From Actinomycetota bacterium (GTDB taxonomy: Bacteria; Actinomycetota; Actinomycetes; Actinomycetales; Dermatophilaceae): a stretch of DNA of 64,000 nt. Location: assembly GCA_020161815.1 (NCBI GenBank), contig JAIUOP010000002.1, positions 1-64,000 on the forward strand. Direction: 5' to 3'. A program made the position numbers and the translations under genes. Positions 8,816 to 17,617 of this stretch are shown here, one piece after another (position 1 is the first letter of the stretch; each line of letters begins with the position of its first letter). The notes beneath the pieces were generated by a model. That model did not search any database. It saw only the letters and a list, made by a program, of their open reading frames with translations, and had not been told where the DNA came from.

Positions 8816-10072
8816 ATGAGCCGACGGCAGTTCGCCCTTCCCCGACGCACCGGGGACGGGCCGCCGGACGACACCGGGTGCACGATCCTCCACGTCGACA
8901 TGGACGCCTTCTACGCGTCGGCCTCGCTGCTCGCCCGACCCGAGCTCGTCGGCACGCCGGTCATCATCGGTGCCGCGGGCCGCCGTGGCGTCGTCCTCTC
9001 GGCGACCTACGAGGCCCGCCGCTTCGGGGTGACCTCGGCCATGCCGATGAGCCGGGCCCAGCGGCTCTGCCCGCAGGCGACCGTCCTCCCTCCCGACCAC
9101 GCCCTCTATGCCCGCATGTCCGCGGCCGTGATGGAGATCTTCCGGTCGGTGACCCCCCTGCTCGAGCCGCTCTCCCTCGACGAGGCCTTCCTCGACGTCT
9201 CCGGCGCGATCCGGCGCCTGGGCAGCCCGGCGAGCATCGGTCAACAGATCCGTGACGCCGTGGCCGACGAGCAGGGGGTGACCTGCTCGGTGGGGGTGGC
9301 GCCGAGCAAGTTCGTCGCCAAGCTCGCCTCCGGCCTGGCCAAGCCGGACGGGCTGGTCGTCGTGCCCGTCGACGAGGTCGTCGCCTTCGTCCAGCAGCTG
9401 CCCGTCGGGGCGCTCTGGGGCGTCGGCGAGCGCACCGAGGAGACCCTGACCAGGCTCGGCCTGCGCACCGTCTCCGACCTCGCGCACACCCCCCTCGCGA
9501 CGCTCACCCGGGCCCTCGGCGAGGCCGGGGGGCGCCACCTGCACGACCTCGCCTGGGGACGCGACCCGCGACCCGTGGAGCAGGAGTCGCGCGAGCGCAG
9601 CATCGGCAGCGACGAGACCTTCGCCTACGACATCGACGACCCGGTCCTGATCCACCGGCACCTGCTCGGCCTCAGTGAGCGGACGGCCGCGCGCGTGCGC
9701 GCCGCCGGGCTCGCCGGTCGCACCGTGAGCCTGAAGGTCCGCTTCGCCGACTTCACGACGATCACCCGCTCCCGCACGCTGCGCGAGCCCACGGACGTCA
9801 GCCGGGAGATCTACGAGACCGCCGTGGGCCTGTTCGACGCGCTCGGGCTGCAACGTGCCCGCATCCGCCTCGTCGGCGTGCGGATGGAGAAGCTGGTCCC
9901 GGTGACCCAGGCGCCGATCCAGGCGCGCCTGGACGACCCCGACCACGGCTGGCGCGAGGCCGACCGCGCCGTCGACCGCGCCAGCGCCCGCTTCGGCGCG
10001 GGCGCCGTGCGTCCGGCCGCACTGATCCGTCGCGACCAACCTTCCTCCGCGGGCGATCGGGATCTATCCTGA
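8816..10072 (+). CDS. dinB: DNA polymerase IV (Y-family, DinB)
   Basis: A 418-residue translesion polymerase. Catalytic acids are in HVDMDAFYAS (D28) and SLDEAFLDV (D122, E123); YEARRFGV, with the nucleotide-contacting Tyr-Arg, follows the first motif. The helix-hairpin-helix thumb (GVGERTEETLTRLGLRTVSDLA, about residues 200-222) and the little-finger domain (about 245-355) are complete. The start ATG lies 13 bases after the methyltransferase stop. No clear beta-clamp binding peptide is visible at the C-terminus. Being last in the LexA-fronted operon, it is probably induced together with DnaE2. Confidence 0.93.
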   Translation: MSRRQFALPRRTGDGPPDDTGCTILHVDMDAFYASASLLARPELVGTPVIIGAAGRRGVVLSATYEARRFGVTSAMPMSRAQRLCPQATVLPPDHALYARMSAAVMEIFRSVTPLLEPLSLDEAFLDVSGAIRRLGSPASIGQQIRDAVADEQGVTCSVGVAPSKFVAKLASGLAKPDGLVVVPVDEVVAFVQQLPVGALWGVGERTEETLTRLGLRTVSDLAHTPLATLTRALGEAGGRHLHDLAWGRDPRPVEQESRERSIGSDETFAYDIDDPVLIHRHLLGLSERTAARVRAAGLAGRTVSLKVRFADFTTITRSRTLREPTDVSREIYETAVGLFDALGLQRARIRLVGVRMEKLVPVTQAPIQARLDDPDHGWREADRAVDRASARFGAGAVRPAALIRRDQPSSAGDRDLS

Positions 10073-10125
10073 GGTGAGCAGGTCCGGTGCCGGGCGTCGG
10101 ACGAGTCATGAGCAGGGAGGTCGAG

Positions 10126-10494
10126 GTGCCGCTGTCGGAGCATGAGCAGCAGATGCTCGCCCAGTTGGAGCAGGCCCTGGCGTCCGAGGACCCGCGGTTC
10201 GCCCACCAGATGCGTGGTGGTGCCGCGTTCGGGGTGCGCCGACGGCGGCTGGCCGTGGGCGTGCTCGGGTTCGTCCTCGGGCTCGGCCTGGTCATCCTCG
10301 GGGTCAACACGATGATGTGGATCGGCGCGGTCGGGTTCGCCGTCATGGTGGCCGCCGTCGCCTTCGCGCTCGCCCCGACCCGCACCCTCGACACCGCGAA
10401 GGACGCGGCCCGGCCGGCGGCGCCGACCAAGGGTGGGTCGGGTTTCATGGGCCGGCTGGACGAGCGCTGGGAGCGGCGCGAGCGCGGCCTCTAG
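10126..10494 (+). CDS. DUF3040 membrane protein
   Basis: A 122-residue protein beginning MPLSEHEQQMLAQLEQAL from a GTG, with GGAGG five bases upstream. This is the standard DUF3040 opening, so an upstream ATG in the same frame is not used. SEDPRFAHQM follows, then two membrane helices (about residues 44-64 and 67-87) and a basic tail with ERWERRERGL. DUF3040 proteins are small actinobacterial membrane proteins of unknown function, often near dnaE2/dinB or the mraZ cluster. Confidence 0.9.
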   Translation: MPLSEHEQQMLAQLEQALASEDPRFAHQMRGGAAFGVRRRRLAVGVLGFVLGLGLVILGVNTMMWIGAVGFAVMVAAVAFALAPTRTLDTAKDAARPAAPTKGGSGFMGRLDERWERRERGL

Positions 10495-10500
10495 AGTCCC

Positions 10501-11403
10501 ATGCCGATCCTCCTCGGCGACGACGACCTGCAGCGCCTGCTCCCCCCGGAGCGGGCGCTGTCCCTTGTCCGCGCCGCGGTCATCGACCTCGACCGTGGGC
10601 GACTCGTCGCGCCGCCCCGCGTGGCCGCCGACGTGGGCGCCGGCCACCTCACCTTCACCTGCGGGGCGGTGCCCGGGTCCTGGGTCGGCTACCGGTCCTA
10701 CCGTGCGCCGGGCGACGCCGGGGACGAGCAGGTCGTCGTGGTCACCGACGACCCGAGCGGGCGGGTGCGGGCCCTGTATGCCGGGCAGCACCTGGGTCCG
10801 CTGCGCACCGGGGCGTTGGGGGCCCTCGCGATCGACGCCCTGGCGCCGCCCGGACCGGTGTCGCTTGCTCTGGTGGGGGCGGGCCGCCAGGCGTGGGCCC
10901 AGCTGAGCGCGATCCACGCCGCCCGGCGGATCGAGTCGCTGCGCGTGCACTCGCGCACGCCGGCGCACCGGCAGTCCCTGGCCGACCGCGCGTCCGCGGA
11001 GCTTGGGGTGCCCGCCCTAGCGGGCGACACGGCACGTGCGGCCGTCGAAGGCGCCGACGTCGTGGTCCTGGCCACCTCCAGCCCCGTGCCCGTCGTCGAG
11101 GCCGCCTGGCTCGAGGCCGCCTCGGTCGTCAGCACACTCGGCCCCAAGCAGGTGCATCGCCACGAGTTCCCTCCGGCCCTGACGGCCGGGGCCTCTCTCC
11201 TCGTGACCGACTCGCTGGCCCAGCTCGCGGCCTACGACCCGCCGGCCGTCGTCGTGGCGTCGGGGGAGCTGGACCGGGTGCGCTCGCTGGGGTCGGTGGT
11301 GGCCGGCGGCGGGCCTGCGCGTCGAGGGAGCGGGCCCGCGGTCTTCCTGTCGGTCGGCCTGGCCGGCACCGAGGCCTACCTGCTCGAGGCCATCACGAGG
11401 TGA
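10501..11403 (+). CDS. Ornithine cyclodeaminase / mu-crystallin family protein
   Basis: A 300-residue NAD(P)-binding protein. The N-terminal dimerisation part (ILLGDDDLQRLLPPERAL) is followed by GPLRTGALGALAIDAL, LALVGAGRQAWAQLSAI (the dinucleotide-binding glycine motif, about residues 123-139), a VHSRTP strand and DVVVLATSS. The last part, GPAVFLSVGLAGTE, matches the family end. Members deaminate ornithine or reduce or oxidise other imino and amino acids, so the substrate is open. The 3' end overlaps the convergent DUF456 gene by 11 bases. Confidence 0.85.
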   Translation: MPILLGDDDLQRLLPPERALSLVRAAVIDLDRGRLVAPPRVAADVGAGHLTFTCGAVPGSWVGYRSYRAPGDAGDEQVVVVTDDPSGRVRALYAGQHLGPLRTGALGALAIDALAPPGPVSLALVGAGRQAWAQLSAIHAARRIESLRVHSRTPAHRQSLADRASAELGVPALAGDTARAAVEGADVVVLATSSPVPVVEAAWLEAASVVSTLGPKQVHRHEFPPALTAGASLLVTDSLAQLAAYDPPAVVVASGELDRVRSLGSVVAGGGPARRGSGPAVFLSVGLAGTEAYLLEAITR

Positions 11404-11893
11404 GCGCGACGCCGACGACCCAGGTGAGGGCGATGAGGACGGCGGCGACCAGCTCGATGCCGATCGAGGTGGCGATGGCCCGCAGCGCGACCTTGGTGCG
11501 CCGCCAGGCCAGGGTCCGGTCCCGCCGCGGCAGGTAGGCCAGCAGGAACAGCCCCAGCACGAAGCCGACGAAGAAGCCGACCACGGGGATGACGAACATC
11601 CCCACGATGCCGCAGACCGCCGCGAACACCAGCCCCAGGGTGCTCACGCCCTCGGCCTTGAGCCGGCGTCCGGGGATGAGGTACTGGCCGGCCACCCCCG
11701 CGACGAACCACAGGACGCAGATGCCGAAGATCGTCCAGGCCGTGCCGCCGCCGGTCTCGTAGGCCCACAGAAGGGTGCCGAGGAGCGTGACGAACAGGCC
11801 CGGGAGGACCGGGATGACGATGCCGATCGTCCCCACGAGGATGATCAGGGCCGGCACCCAGACCTGGGTGCCGGCCGGCAGGAAACCGTCCAC
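11393..11893 (-). CDS. DUF456 membrane protein
   Basis: A 166-residue integral membrane protein with about five hydrophobic segments. The paired Gly-rich signatures GTIGIVIPVLPGLFVTLLGTL (near residues 21-40) and VCGIVGMFVIPVVGFFVGFVLG (near 94-115) are typical of DUF456, whose fold has glycine-zipper helices. Start is GTG. Function unknown. The DUF7455 gene ends 6 bases upstream, so the two are probably cotranscribed. Confidence 0.88.
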   Translation of the reverse strand: MDGFLPAGTQVWVPALIILVGTIGIVIPVLPGLFVTLLGTLLWAYETGGGTAWTIFGICVLWFVAGVAGQYLIPGRRLKAEGVSTLGLVFAAVCGIVGMFVIPVVGFFVGFVLGLFLLAYLPRRDRTLAWRRTKVALRAIATSIGIELVAAVLIALTWVVGVALTS

Positions 11894-11899
11894 CCGAGG

Positions 11900-12121
11900 T
11901 CAGGCGAGGTCGGCGACGGCGTCCGAGCCGTCGTCGACGAGGCGCTGGCTCTCGTCGTGGATGTCGGCGTGGTCCTGCAGCGCCGGGGCGTGCTTGCGGC
12001 CGTGGTGGGCGCAGAAGAACAGCTCCCCGCCGGAGTGGAGGCGCACACGCACGTACGCCTGCGCTCCGCACCGGTCGCAGCGGTCGGCGGCGGTCAGGGT
12101 GGGTGCCAGTGCGGCGTTCAC
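11900..12121 (-). CDS. DUF7455-type small zinc-ribbon protein
   Basis: A 73-residue protein with CDRCGAQAYVRV at residues 16-27 and FFCAHHGRKHAP near 36-47. The Cys-x2-Cys and Cys-x2-His pairs would bind one zinc. The rest is acidic and probably flexible. Similar proteins occur next to parE/sigma factor genes in many actinobacteria; function unknown. It is divergent from parE; the 216-base gap between them contains the promoter region for both. Confidence 0.85.
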   Translation of the reverse strand: MNAALAPTLTAADRCDRCGAQAYVRVRLHSGGELFFCAHHGRKHAPALQDHADIHDESQRLVDDGSDAVADLA

Positions 12122-12337
12122 GTCGGCCTCCTTGGGGCGTTCGCTCTTCTCGTGCTCGTGGTCGGGACCGCCTTCGGGAGGCGGCCACGGTGTGAACAGT
12201 CAAACACGCCCAACCCTTCCCGGGCCGCCAATATCCACCGGACGCGGCCCCCCCGCCGCGTGGCGTGCCGGCCCTGACACACCCCCCGACTAGCCTGCAG
12301 GGGCACGCCGTCTTCCATTCCCCGAGGAGTCCGATCC

Positions 12338-14464
12338 GTGGCCACCGCCGCGAAGAAGTCCGCGACGACCAAGTCGAGCCAGGACTACACCGCCCACCAC
12401 CTGCAGGTCCTCGAAGGCCTGGAGGCGGTGCGCAAGCGTCCGGGCATGTACATCGGCTCCACCGACAGCCGCGGCCTGATGCACTGCCTCTGGGAGATCA
12501 TCGACAACGCCGTCGACGAGGCCCTCGGCGGGCACTGCGACCGGATCGTCGTCGTCCTCCACCGGGACGGCTCGGTCGAGGTCCGTGACAACGGACGCGG
12601 CGTGCCGGTCGACATCGAGCCCAAGACCGGCCTCACCGGCGTCGAGCTCGTCTACACCCGCCTCCACGCCGGCGGCAAGTTCGGCGGCGGCTCCTACACC
12701 GCCTCCGGTGGCCTGCACGGCGTCGGCGCCTCGGTCGTCAACGCCCTCTCCAGCCGCCTCGACGTCGAGGTCGACCGCGGCGGCAAGACCTACGCCATGA
12801 GCTTCCGTCGGGGGGAGCCGGGCGTCTTCTCCGACGTCGCCGGCGCCAAGGGGAGCAAAGACCCGGGACACGACTTCACGGCATACGTCTCGGGCAGCCA
12901 GCTCGACGTCATCGGCACCGTCAAGCGCGGGGTGAGCGGCACCCGGGTGCGCTACTGGGCCGACCACCAGATCTTCTTGAAGGACGCCTCGTTCGACCTC
13001 GAGGGGCTCACCGCGCGGGCGCGGCAGACCTCCTTCCTCGTGCCCGGGCTCGCCATCGTCATCCGCGACGAGCGCTCGGAGGAGGCCACCGAGGAGGTCT
13101 TCCTCCACGACGGGGGCATCTCCGAGTTCTGCGACTACCTGGCCATCGACCCGCCGGTGACCGACGTCTGGCGGCTGCAGGGCTCGGGCACGTTCACCGA
13201 GACCGTGCCCGTCCTCGACAGCCGCGGGCACATGACACCCACCGAGGTCGAGCGTGAGGCCGGTGTCGACATCGCCGTGCGGTGGGGGACCGGCTACGAC
13301 ACCAAGGTGCAGAGCTTCGTCAACATCATCGCCACGCCCAAGGGTGGCACCCACCTGGCGGGTTTCGACCAGGCCCTGATCAAGGTCTTCCGCAAGCAGC
13401 TGGAGCTCAACGCGCGACGCCTCAAGGTGGGCGCGGACAAGGTGGAGAAGGACGACATCCTCGCCGGGCTCACCGCCGTGGTGACCGTGCGTCTGGCCGA
13501 GCCCCAGTTCGAGGGCCAGACCAAGGAGGTCCTGGGCACGGCAGCGGTGCGGGCCATCGTCGCCAAAGTGGTCGAGAGCGAGCTCACCGCGCTGCTCACC
13601 TCGACCAAGCGAGGGGAGAAGCAGCAGGCGGCGCTACTGCTCGAGAAGGTCACCTCCGAGATGAAGTCGCGCATCAGTGCGCGCCTGCACAAGGAGACCC
13701 AGCGCCGCAAGACCGCCCTCGAGTCCTCCTCGCTCCCGGCCAAGCTCGCCGACTGCCGCAGCAGCGACCCCGAGCGCACCGAGCTGTTCATCGTCGAGGG
13801 GGACAGCGCGCTGGGCACCGCCAAGCTCGCACGCTCCTCGGACCACCAGGCGCTGCTGCCGATCCGCGGCAAGATCCTCAACGTCCAGAAGGCCTCGGTC
13901 ACGGACATGCTCGGCAACGCAGAGTGCGCGGCCATCATCCAGGTCATCGGGGCCGGCTCCGGCCGCACCTTCGACCTGGACGCGGTGCGCTACGGCAAGG
14001 TCATCATCATGACCGACGCCGACGTCGACGGCGCCCACATCCGCACGCTCCTCCTCACCCTCTTCCACCGCTACATGCGCCCCCTCGTCGAGGCGGGACG
14101 GGTGTATGCCGCGGTGCCGCCGCTGCACCGCATCGAGGTCGCCAACCCGGGCAGCAAGCCCAACGAGCTCATCTACACCTACAGCGAGCCGGAGATGCGC
14201 AAGACCCTGGCGGGGCTGCAGCGCAAGGGCCGCTCGGTCAAGGAGCCGATCCAGCGCTACAAGGGGCTGGGCGAGATGGACGCCGACCAGCTGGCCGAGA
14301 CGACGATGGACCCGCGGCACCGGACCTTGCGCCGGGTGACCATCGGGGACATCGAGGCTGCACAGCGCGTGTTCGAGCTGCTCATGGGCAGCGAGGTGGC
14401 CCCGCGCAAGGACTTCATCGTCGCGTCGGCGCAGACCCTCGACCGGGAGCGGATCGACGCCTGA
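12338..14464 (+). CDS. parE: DNA topoisomerase IV subunit B (second gyrase-B type ATPase)
   Basis: A 708-residue type IIA topoisomerase ATPase subunit. The GHKL ATP site shows EIIDNAVDEA (E53, N57), then KTGLTGVELVYTRLHAGGKF and GGLHGVGASVVNALS. TOPRIM metal ligands are in EGDSAL (about E487) and DADVDGAHI (about 560-568). Length and sequence fit the second GyrB-like protein of actinobacteria, encoded away from gyrBA at the origin. The partner subunit is the parC gene about 4.6 kb away on the other strand. Together they would decatenate sister chromosomes. Start is GTG at 12338 after a GAGGAG site. Confidence 0.9.
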   Translation: MATAAKKSATTKSSQDYTAHHLQVLEGLEAVRKRPGMYIGSTDSRGLMHCLWEIIDNAVDEALGGHCDRIVVVLHRDGSVEVRDNGRGVPVDIEPKTGLTGVELVYTRLHAGGKFGGGSYTASGGLHGVGASVVNALSSRLDVEVDRGGKTYAMSFRRGEPGVFSDVAGAKGSKDPGHDFTAYVSGSQLDVIGTVKRGVSGTRVRYWADHQIFLKDASFDLEGLTARARQTSFLVPGLAIVIRDERSEEATEEVFLHDGGISEFCDYLAIDPPVTDVWRLQGSGTFTETVPVLDSRGHMTPTEVEREAGVDIAVRWGTGYDTKVQSFVNIIATPKGGTHLAGFDQALIKVFRKQLELNARRLKVGADKVEKDDILAGLTAVVTVRLAEPQFEGQTKEVLGTAAVRAIVAKVVESELTALLTSTKRGEKQQAALLLEKVTSEMKSRISARLHKETQRRKTALESSSLPAKLADCRSSDPERTELFIVEGDSALGTAKLARSSDHQALLPIRGKILNVQKASVTDMLGNAECAAIIQVIGAGSGRTFDLDAVRYGKVIIMTDADVDGAHIRTLLLTLFHRYMRPLVEAGRVYAAVPPLHRIEVANPGSKPNELIYTYSEPEMRKTLAGLQRKGRSVKEPIQRYKGLGEMDADQLAETTMDPRHRTLRRVTIGDIEAAQRVFELLMGSEVAPRKDFIVASAQTLDRERIDA

Positions 14465-14497
14465 GTGCGAGCCCGCCGGTCAGCCGGCGGGTGCCGA

Positions 14498-15544
14498 TCA
14501 CCCGGCGGCAGGCGGCGGGGCGGTCGAGGCCCGGACGACGAGCTCGGTCGGGATCACCTGGTCCAGGGTGGGGGAGAGCGGCAGCCCCTCGAGCAGGGCG
14601 CCCAGGAGCAGCTTCGCGGCCGCATCGCCCTGGGCGGCGACGTCCTGGCGCACCGTCGTCAGGCCCATCACCGAGGAGAGGTGGTGGTCGTCGAGGCCGA
14701 TGACCGAGAGCTCCTCGGGCACCTTCACTCCGCACCGGGAGGCCGCCATGAGGGCCCCGAAGGCCATCTCGTCCGAGGCGGCCACGATCGCGGTCGGGCG
14801 TGAGGCGGACTGGAGCAGGGTCATGGTGTGCGTGAGCGCCGAGTCGGCGGTCCAGTCGCACGAGAGCATCCACTCCTCCCGCACCTGGAGCCCATGAGCC
14901 AGCAGGGTGTCGCGGAAGGCCTCGCGCCGGGCCATCGGGGTCTGGATGTGCGCGACGTTCTCGGGGACGGTGCCGATGTAGGCGATGTCCCGGTGACCCA
15001 GGTCGATGACGTGCGAGGTGGCCTGCACCATGGCGGCCGTGTCGTCGATGCGGACCGTGGGGCATCCTGGGACGGGGGTGCCGATGGCGACAGCGGGCAG
15101 CCCGAGCCGCTCCAGCAGGTCGACCTCTCCCTCGGTCATGGGGAGGTTCAGGGTGATGACGCCGTCGACGCGCCGCCACAGGAGGTTCTGGTTGAGCGTG
15201 AGCCGAGTGGCGTAGCTCTCGTCCTCGAGGTCGAAGAGGAGGACGTGGTGTCCCTGACCGCGCAGCGTCTTCTCGATCGCCGAGACCACGGTGGAGAAGA
15301 ACCAGCGGGTGAGAAAGGGCGCCACCACCCCGACCACGCCTGTGCGGCCGGAGGCCAACGAGGTCGCGGTCGGGGAGGCGACGTAGTCGAGATCGGTCGC
15401 GACCTTGAGCACGCGTTCGCGTGTCTCCGGGCTCACCCGATCCAGACCCCGAAGAGCTCGGGAGACCGTGGCCACGGAGACCCCGGCCTCCCGAGCAACA
15501 TCGGTGATGGTGCTCATCCGTGAAGGACGTGCATTGTCGGCCAT
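14498..15544 (-). CDS. LacI-family transcriptional repressor of the sugar uptake operon
   Basis: A 348-residue regulator starting MADNARPSRMST. The helix-turn-helix and hinge are TITDVAREAGVSVATVSRAL (about residues 12-31) and ASPTATSLASGRTG; the periplasmic-binding-protein-like effector domain follows with PTAIVAASDEMAFGALMAA and SVIGLDDHHLSSVMGLTTVRQ. It is the last gene of the operon, starting one base after the upstream permease stop, so it is translationally coupled and autoregulated. The operator at 19064-19079 is its likely target, released by the imported sugar or a derivative. The gene converges with parE. Confidence 0.92.
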   Translation of the reverse strand: MADNARPSRMSTITDVAREAGVSVATVSRALRGLDRVSPETRERVLKVATDLDYVASPTATSLASGRTGVVGVVAPFLTRWFFSTVVSAIEKTLRGQGHHVLLFDLEDESYATRLTLNQNLLWRRVDGVITLNLPMTEGEVDLLERLGLPAVAIGTPVPGCPTVRIDDTAAMVQATSHVIDLGHRDIAYIGTVPENVAHIQTPMARREAFRDTLLAHGLQVREEWMLSCDWTADSALTHTMTLLQSASRPTAIVAASDEMAFGALMAASRCGVKVPEELSVIGLDDHHLSSVMGLTTVRQDVAAQGDAAAKLLLGALLEGLPLSPTLDQVIPTELVVRASTAPPPAAG

Positions 15545-15545
15545 G

Positions 15546-16511
15546 TCAGCCCTTGGTGCCACCCGCCAGCAGACCGCGGACGAAGTACCGCTGCAGCGAG
15601 AGGAACACCGCGACCGGCAGGGCGATCGAGATGAAGGCCGCCGCCGACAGGAGGTACCAGCGGTTGCCGAGCGTGCCGCTGATGGTGTTGAGGATCATGG
15701 TCAGCGGGGCGCGCTCCGGCGAGCCACCGAGCATGGTCAGCGCGACCAGGAGGTCGTTCCAGACCCAGAGGAACTGGAAGATGCCGAAGGACGCCAGCGC
15801 CGGGGCGATGAGCGGCAGCAGCACCTGGAAGAAGATGCGCACGTGCCCGGCGCCATCGACGCGAGCCGCCTCGAGCAGCGACGCGGGGATCTCCTTCATG
15901 AAGTTGTGCAGGAGGAACACCGCGAGCGGCAGCGCGAAGGCGCTGTGCGACAACCACAACGACCAGTAGGACCCGCCCAGGCCCATGTTCTGGAACATGG
16001 TGACCAGCGGAAGCAGGGCGATCTGCAGCGGGACGATCTGGAGGGCGAACACCGCCACGAAGAGCGCATTCCGGAAGGGGAAGTCGATCCACGCGAAGGC
16101 GTAGGCCGCCAGCGAGGCCAGCAGCAGCGGCAGGAGCACCGCTGGGATCACGATGACGAAGCTGTTGACGAAGAAGTCCGTCAACGGCGGCTGTCCCTCG
16201 GCGCCGGCGAGCACCTGCTTGTAGTTGTCCATGGTGAAGCCGGTCCGCCAGGCGTTCCACCATCCGGTGGTCTGGATGTCCTTCTGCTGCCGGAACGAGG
16301 TCACGAACAGGCCGATGGTCGGCGTGGTCCACGCCAACGCCATGACGATGGCGAAGACGGAGGCCCACGGCGAGCTGATGGCCCGGGCGGCGTTGCCGGC
16401 GGCGGACTTGCCGCGGCGCTTGCCGGTCTCGAGGTCCTTGCCGCCGCCGGCGGCCTCGACCGCCTCGTTGGCGACGGTCTCGGGCACGGGTGCGGGAGTT
16501 GCGGTGCTCAT
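15546..16511 (-). CDS. Carbohydrate ABC transporter permease, MalG/AglG type
   Basis: A 321-residue inner-membrane subunit. A long cytosolic N-terminal extension (about 45 residues) precedes six membrane helices. The EAA loop for docking the ATPase is EIPASLLEAARVDGAGHVRIFF (about residues 196-217), with the usual EAA-x3-G pattern. The start codon overlaps the stop of the MalF-type gene by one base. With that gene and the lipoprotein it forms the import channel for an oligosaccharide; sequence style suggests alpha-glucosides. No ATPase gene lies here, so a shared MsiK-like ATPase elsewhere is inferred. Confidence 0.9.
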   Translation of the reverse strand: MSTATPAPVPETVANEAVEAAGGGKDLETGKRRGKSAAGNAARAISSPWASVFAIVMALAWTTPTIGLFVTSFRQQKDIQTTGWWNAWRTGFTMDNYKQVLAGAEGQPPLTDFFVNSFVIVIPAVLLPLLLASLAAYAFAWIDFPFRNALFVAVFALQIVPLQIALLPLVTMFQNMGLGGSYWSLWLSHSAFALPLAVFLLHNFMKEIPASLLEAARVDGAGHVRIFFQVLLPLIAPALASFGIFQFLWVWNDLLVALTMLGGSPERAPLTMILNTISGTLGNRWYLLSAAAFISIALPVAVFLSLQRYFVRGLLAGGTKG

Positions 16512-17539
16512 CAGGCGTCCTTCCGCATCTGGATCACGTTGAAGACGATGATCGGGGAGACCAGCAGGAAGATGACGATCGCGATGGCCGCGCCGAGACC
16601 CGGCTGCTGGGTGACGAACGAGCGGTTGTAGAACTCGTTGGCCAGGACCGAGTCGCCGAGCTTGCCGCCGCTGGAGGCCTGGACGATGTCGAAGGCCTTG
16701 AGGGTGGCGATGGCGATCGTCGTGAGGACGACGATGACCGACGAGCGGATGCTCGGCAGCGTGATGAAGCGGAACATCTGCAGGCCCTTGACGCCGTCCA
16801 TGTTGGCCGCCTCGATGATCTCGTCGGGGATGGCCTTGATGGCGGCCGAGAGGACCGTCATGGCGAACCCGGCCTGGATCCAGACCATGATGACGATCAT
16901 CGCGAAGGTGTTGCCCGGGGCGTTGCCCAGGAAGTCGATCGGCTTCATCCCGATCGTGGTGAGGAAGGCGTTGATGAGGCCGACCTGGGAGCCGGTCGGG
17001 TCACCGACGAAGTAGTACACGAACTTCCAGATGAGCGTCGCGCCGACCATCGAGATCGCCATCGGCAGGAAGATCAGGGCCTTGGCGACGGCCTCGCCCT
17101 TGGCCCGGTCGATGAGGATCGCGTAGAGCAGGCCCAGCCCGGTGGCGAGGAGCGGCACCAGGATGACCCAGAAGAGGGTGTTGCGGAAGACGGCCGGCAG
17201 GCCGGGCGTGGTCCACAGCGCCTGGAAGTTCTCGAAGCCGACGTACTTGCCCCGCGTGCGCGGCGTGCCGAAGTTGAGGTCGAAGAACTTGCCGGAGTAG
17301 AAGGCCCGCCGGATGGTGAGGATGGCGGGGTAGATCAGGCCGACGGCGATGAGGACGACGGTCGGGCCGACGAAGGCCACGGCCTGGATCTTCTCGCCGA
17401 GGTGTCCCTTGAACAGGGACGCGATGAGCAGGATGCCGATGAACACGGCTGCGAAGACGGCGATCCCGAGCAGCAGGGTGCCGATCTTGCCGAGGTTGCC
17501 CCCAGTGGCGGTTGCGGCCGCCAGCGTTGTCACGTGCAT
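16511..17539 (-). CDS. Carbohydrate ABC transporter permease, MalF/AglF type
   Basis: A 342-residue membrane subunit. The ATG at 17539 has GGAGG 5-6 bases upstream; a longer reading from 17593 has no such site. Two N-terminal helices precede the conserved permease domain with PAILTIRRAFYSG and the EAA loop DEIIEAANMDGVKGLQMFRFI (about residues 235-255). Its stop overlaps the MalG-type start. The upstream gap to the lipoprotein gene is 78 bases and could allow processing or partial attenuation so that the binding protein is made in excess. Confidence 0.9.
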   Translation of the reverse strand: MHVTTLAAATATGGNLGKIGTLLLGIAVFAAVFIGILLIASLFKGHLGEKIQAVAFVGPTVVLIAVGLIYPAILTIRRAFYSGKFFDLNFGTPRTRGKYVGFENFQALWTTPGLPAVFRNTLFWVILVPLLATGLGLLYAILIDRAKGEAVAKALIFLPMAISMVGATLIWKFVYYFVGDPTGSQVGLINAFLTTIGMKPIDFLGNAPGNTFAMIVIMVWIQAGFAMTVLSAAIKAIPDEIIEAANMDGVKGLQMFRFITLPSIRSSVIVVLTTIAIATLKAFDIVQASSGGKLGDSVLANEFYNRSFVTQQPGLGAAIAIVIFLLVSPIIVFNVIQMRKDA

Positions 17540-17617
17540 GTCACCTCCAAGTGAAGAGAAGCGGTGGGCGGGGCGGGAAACCGCCCCGCCCACCGTTCAG
17601 GGTGTCGCGACCTCAGG

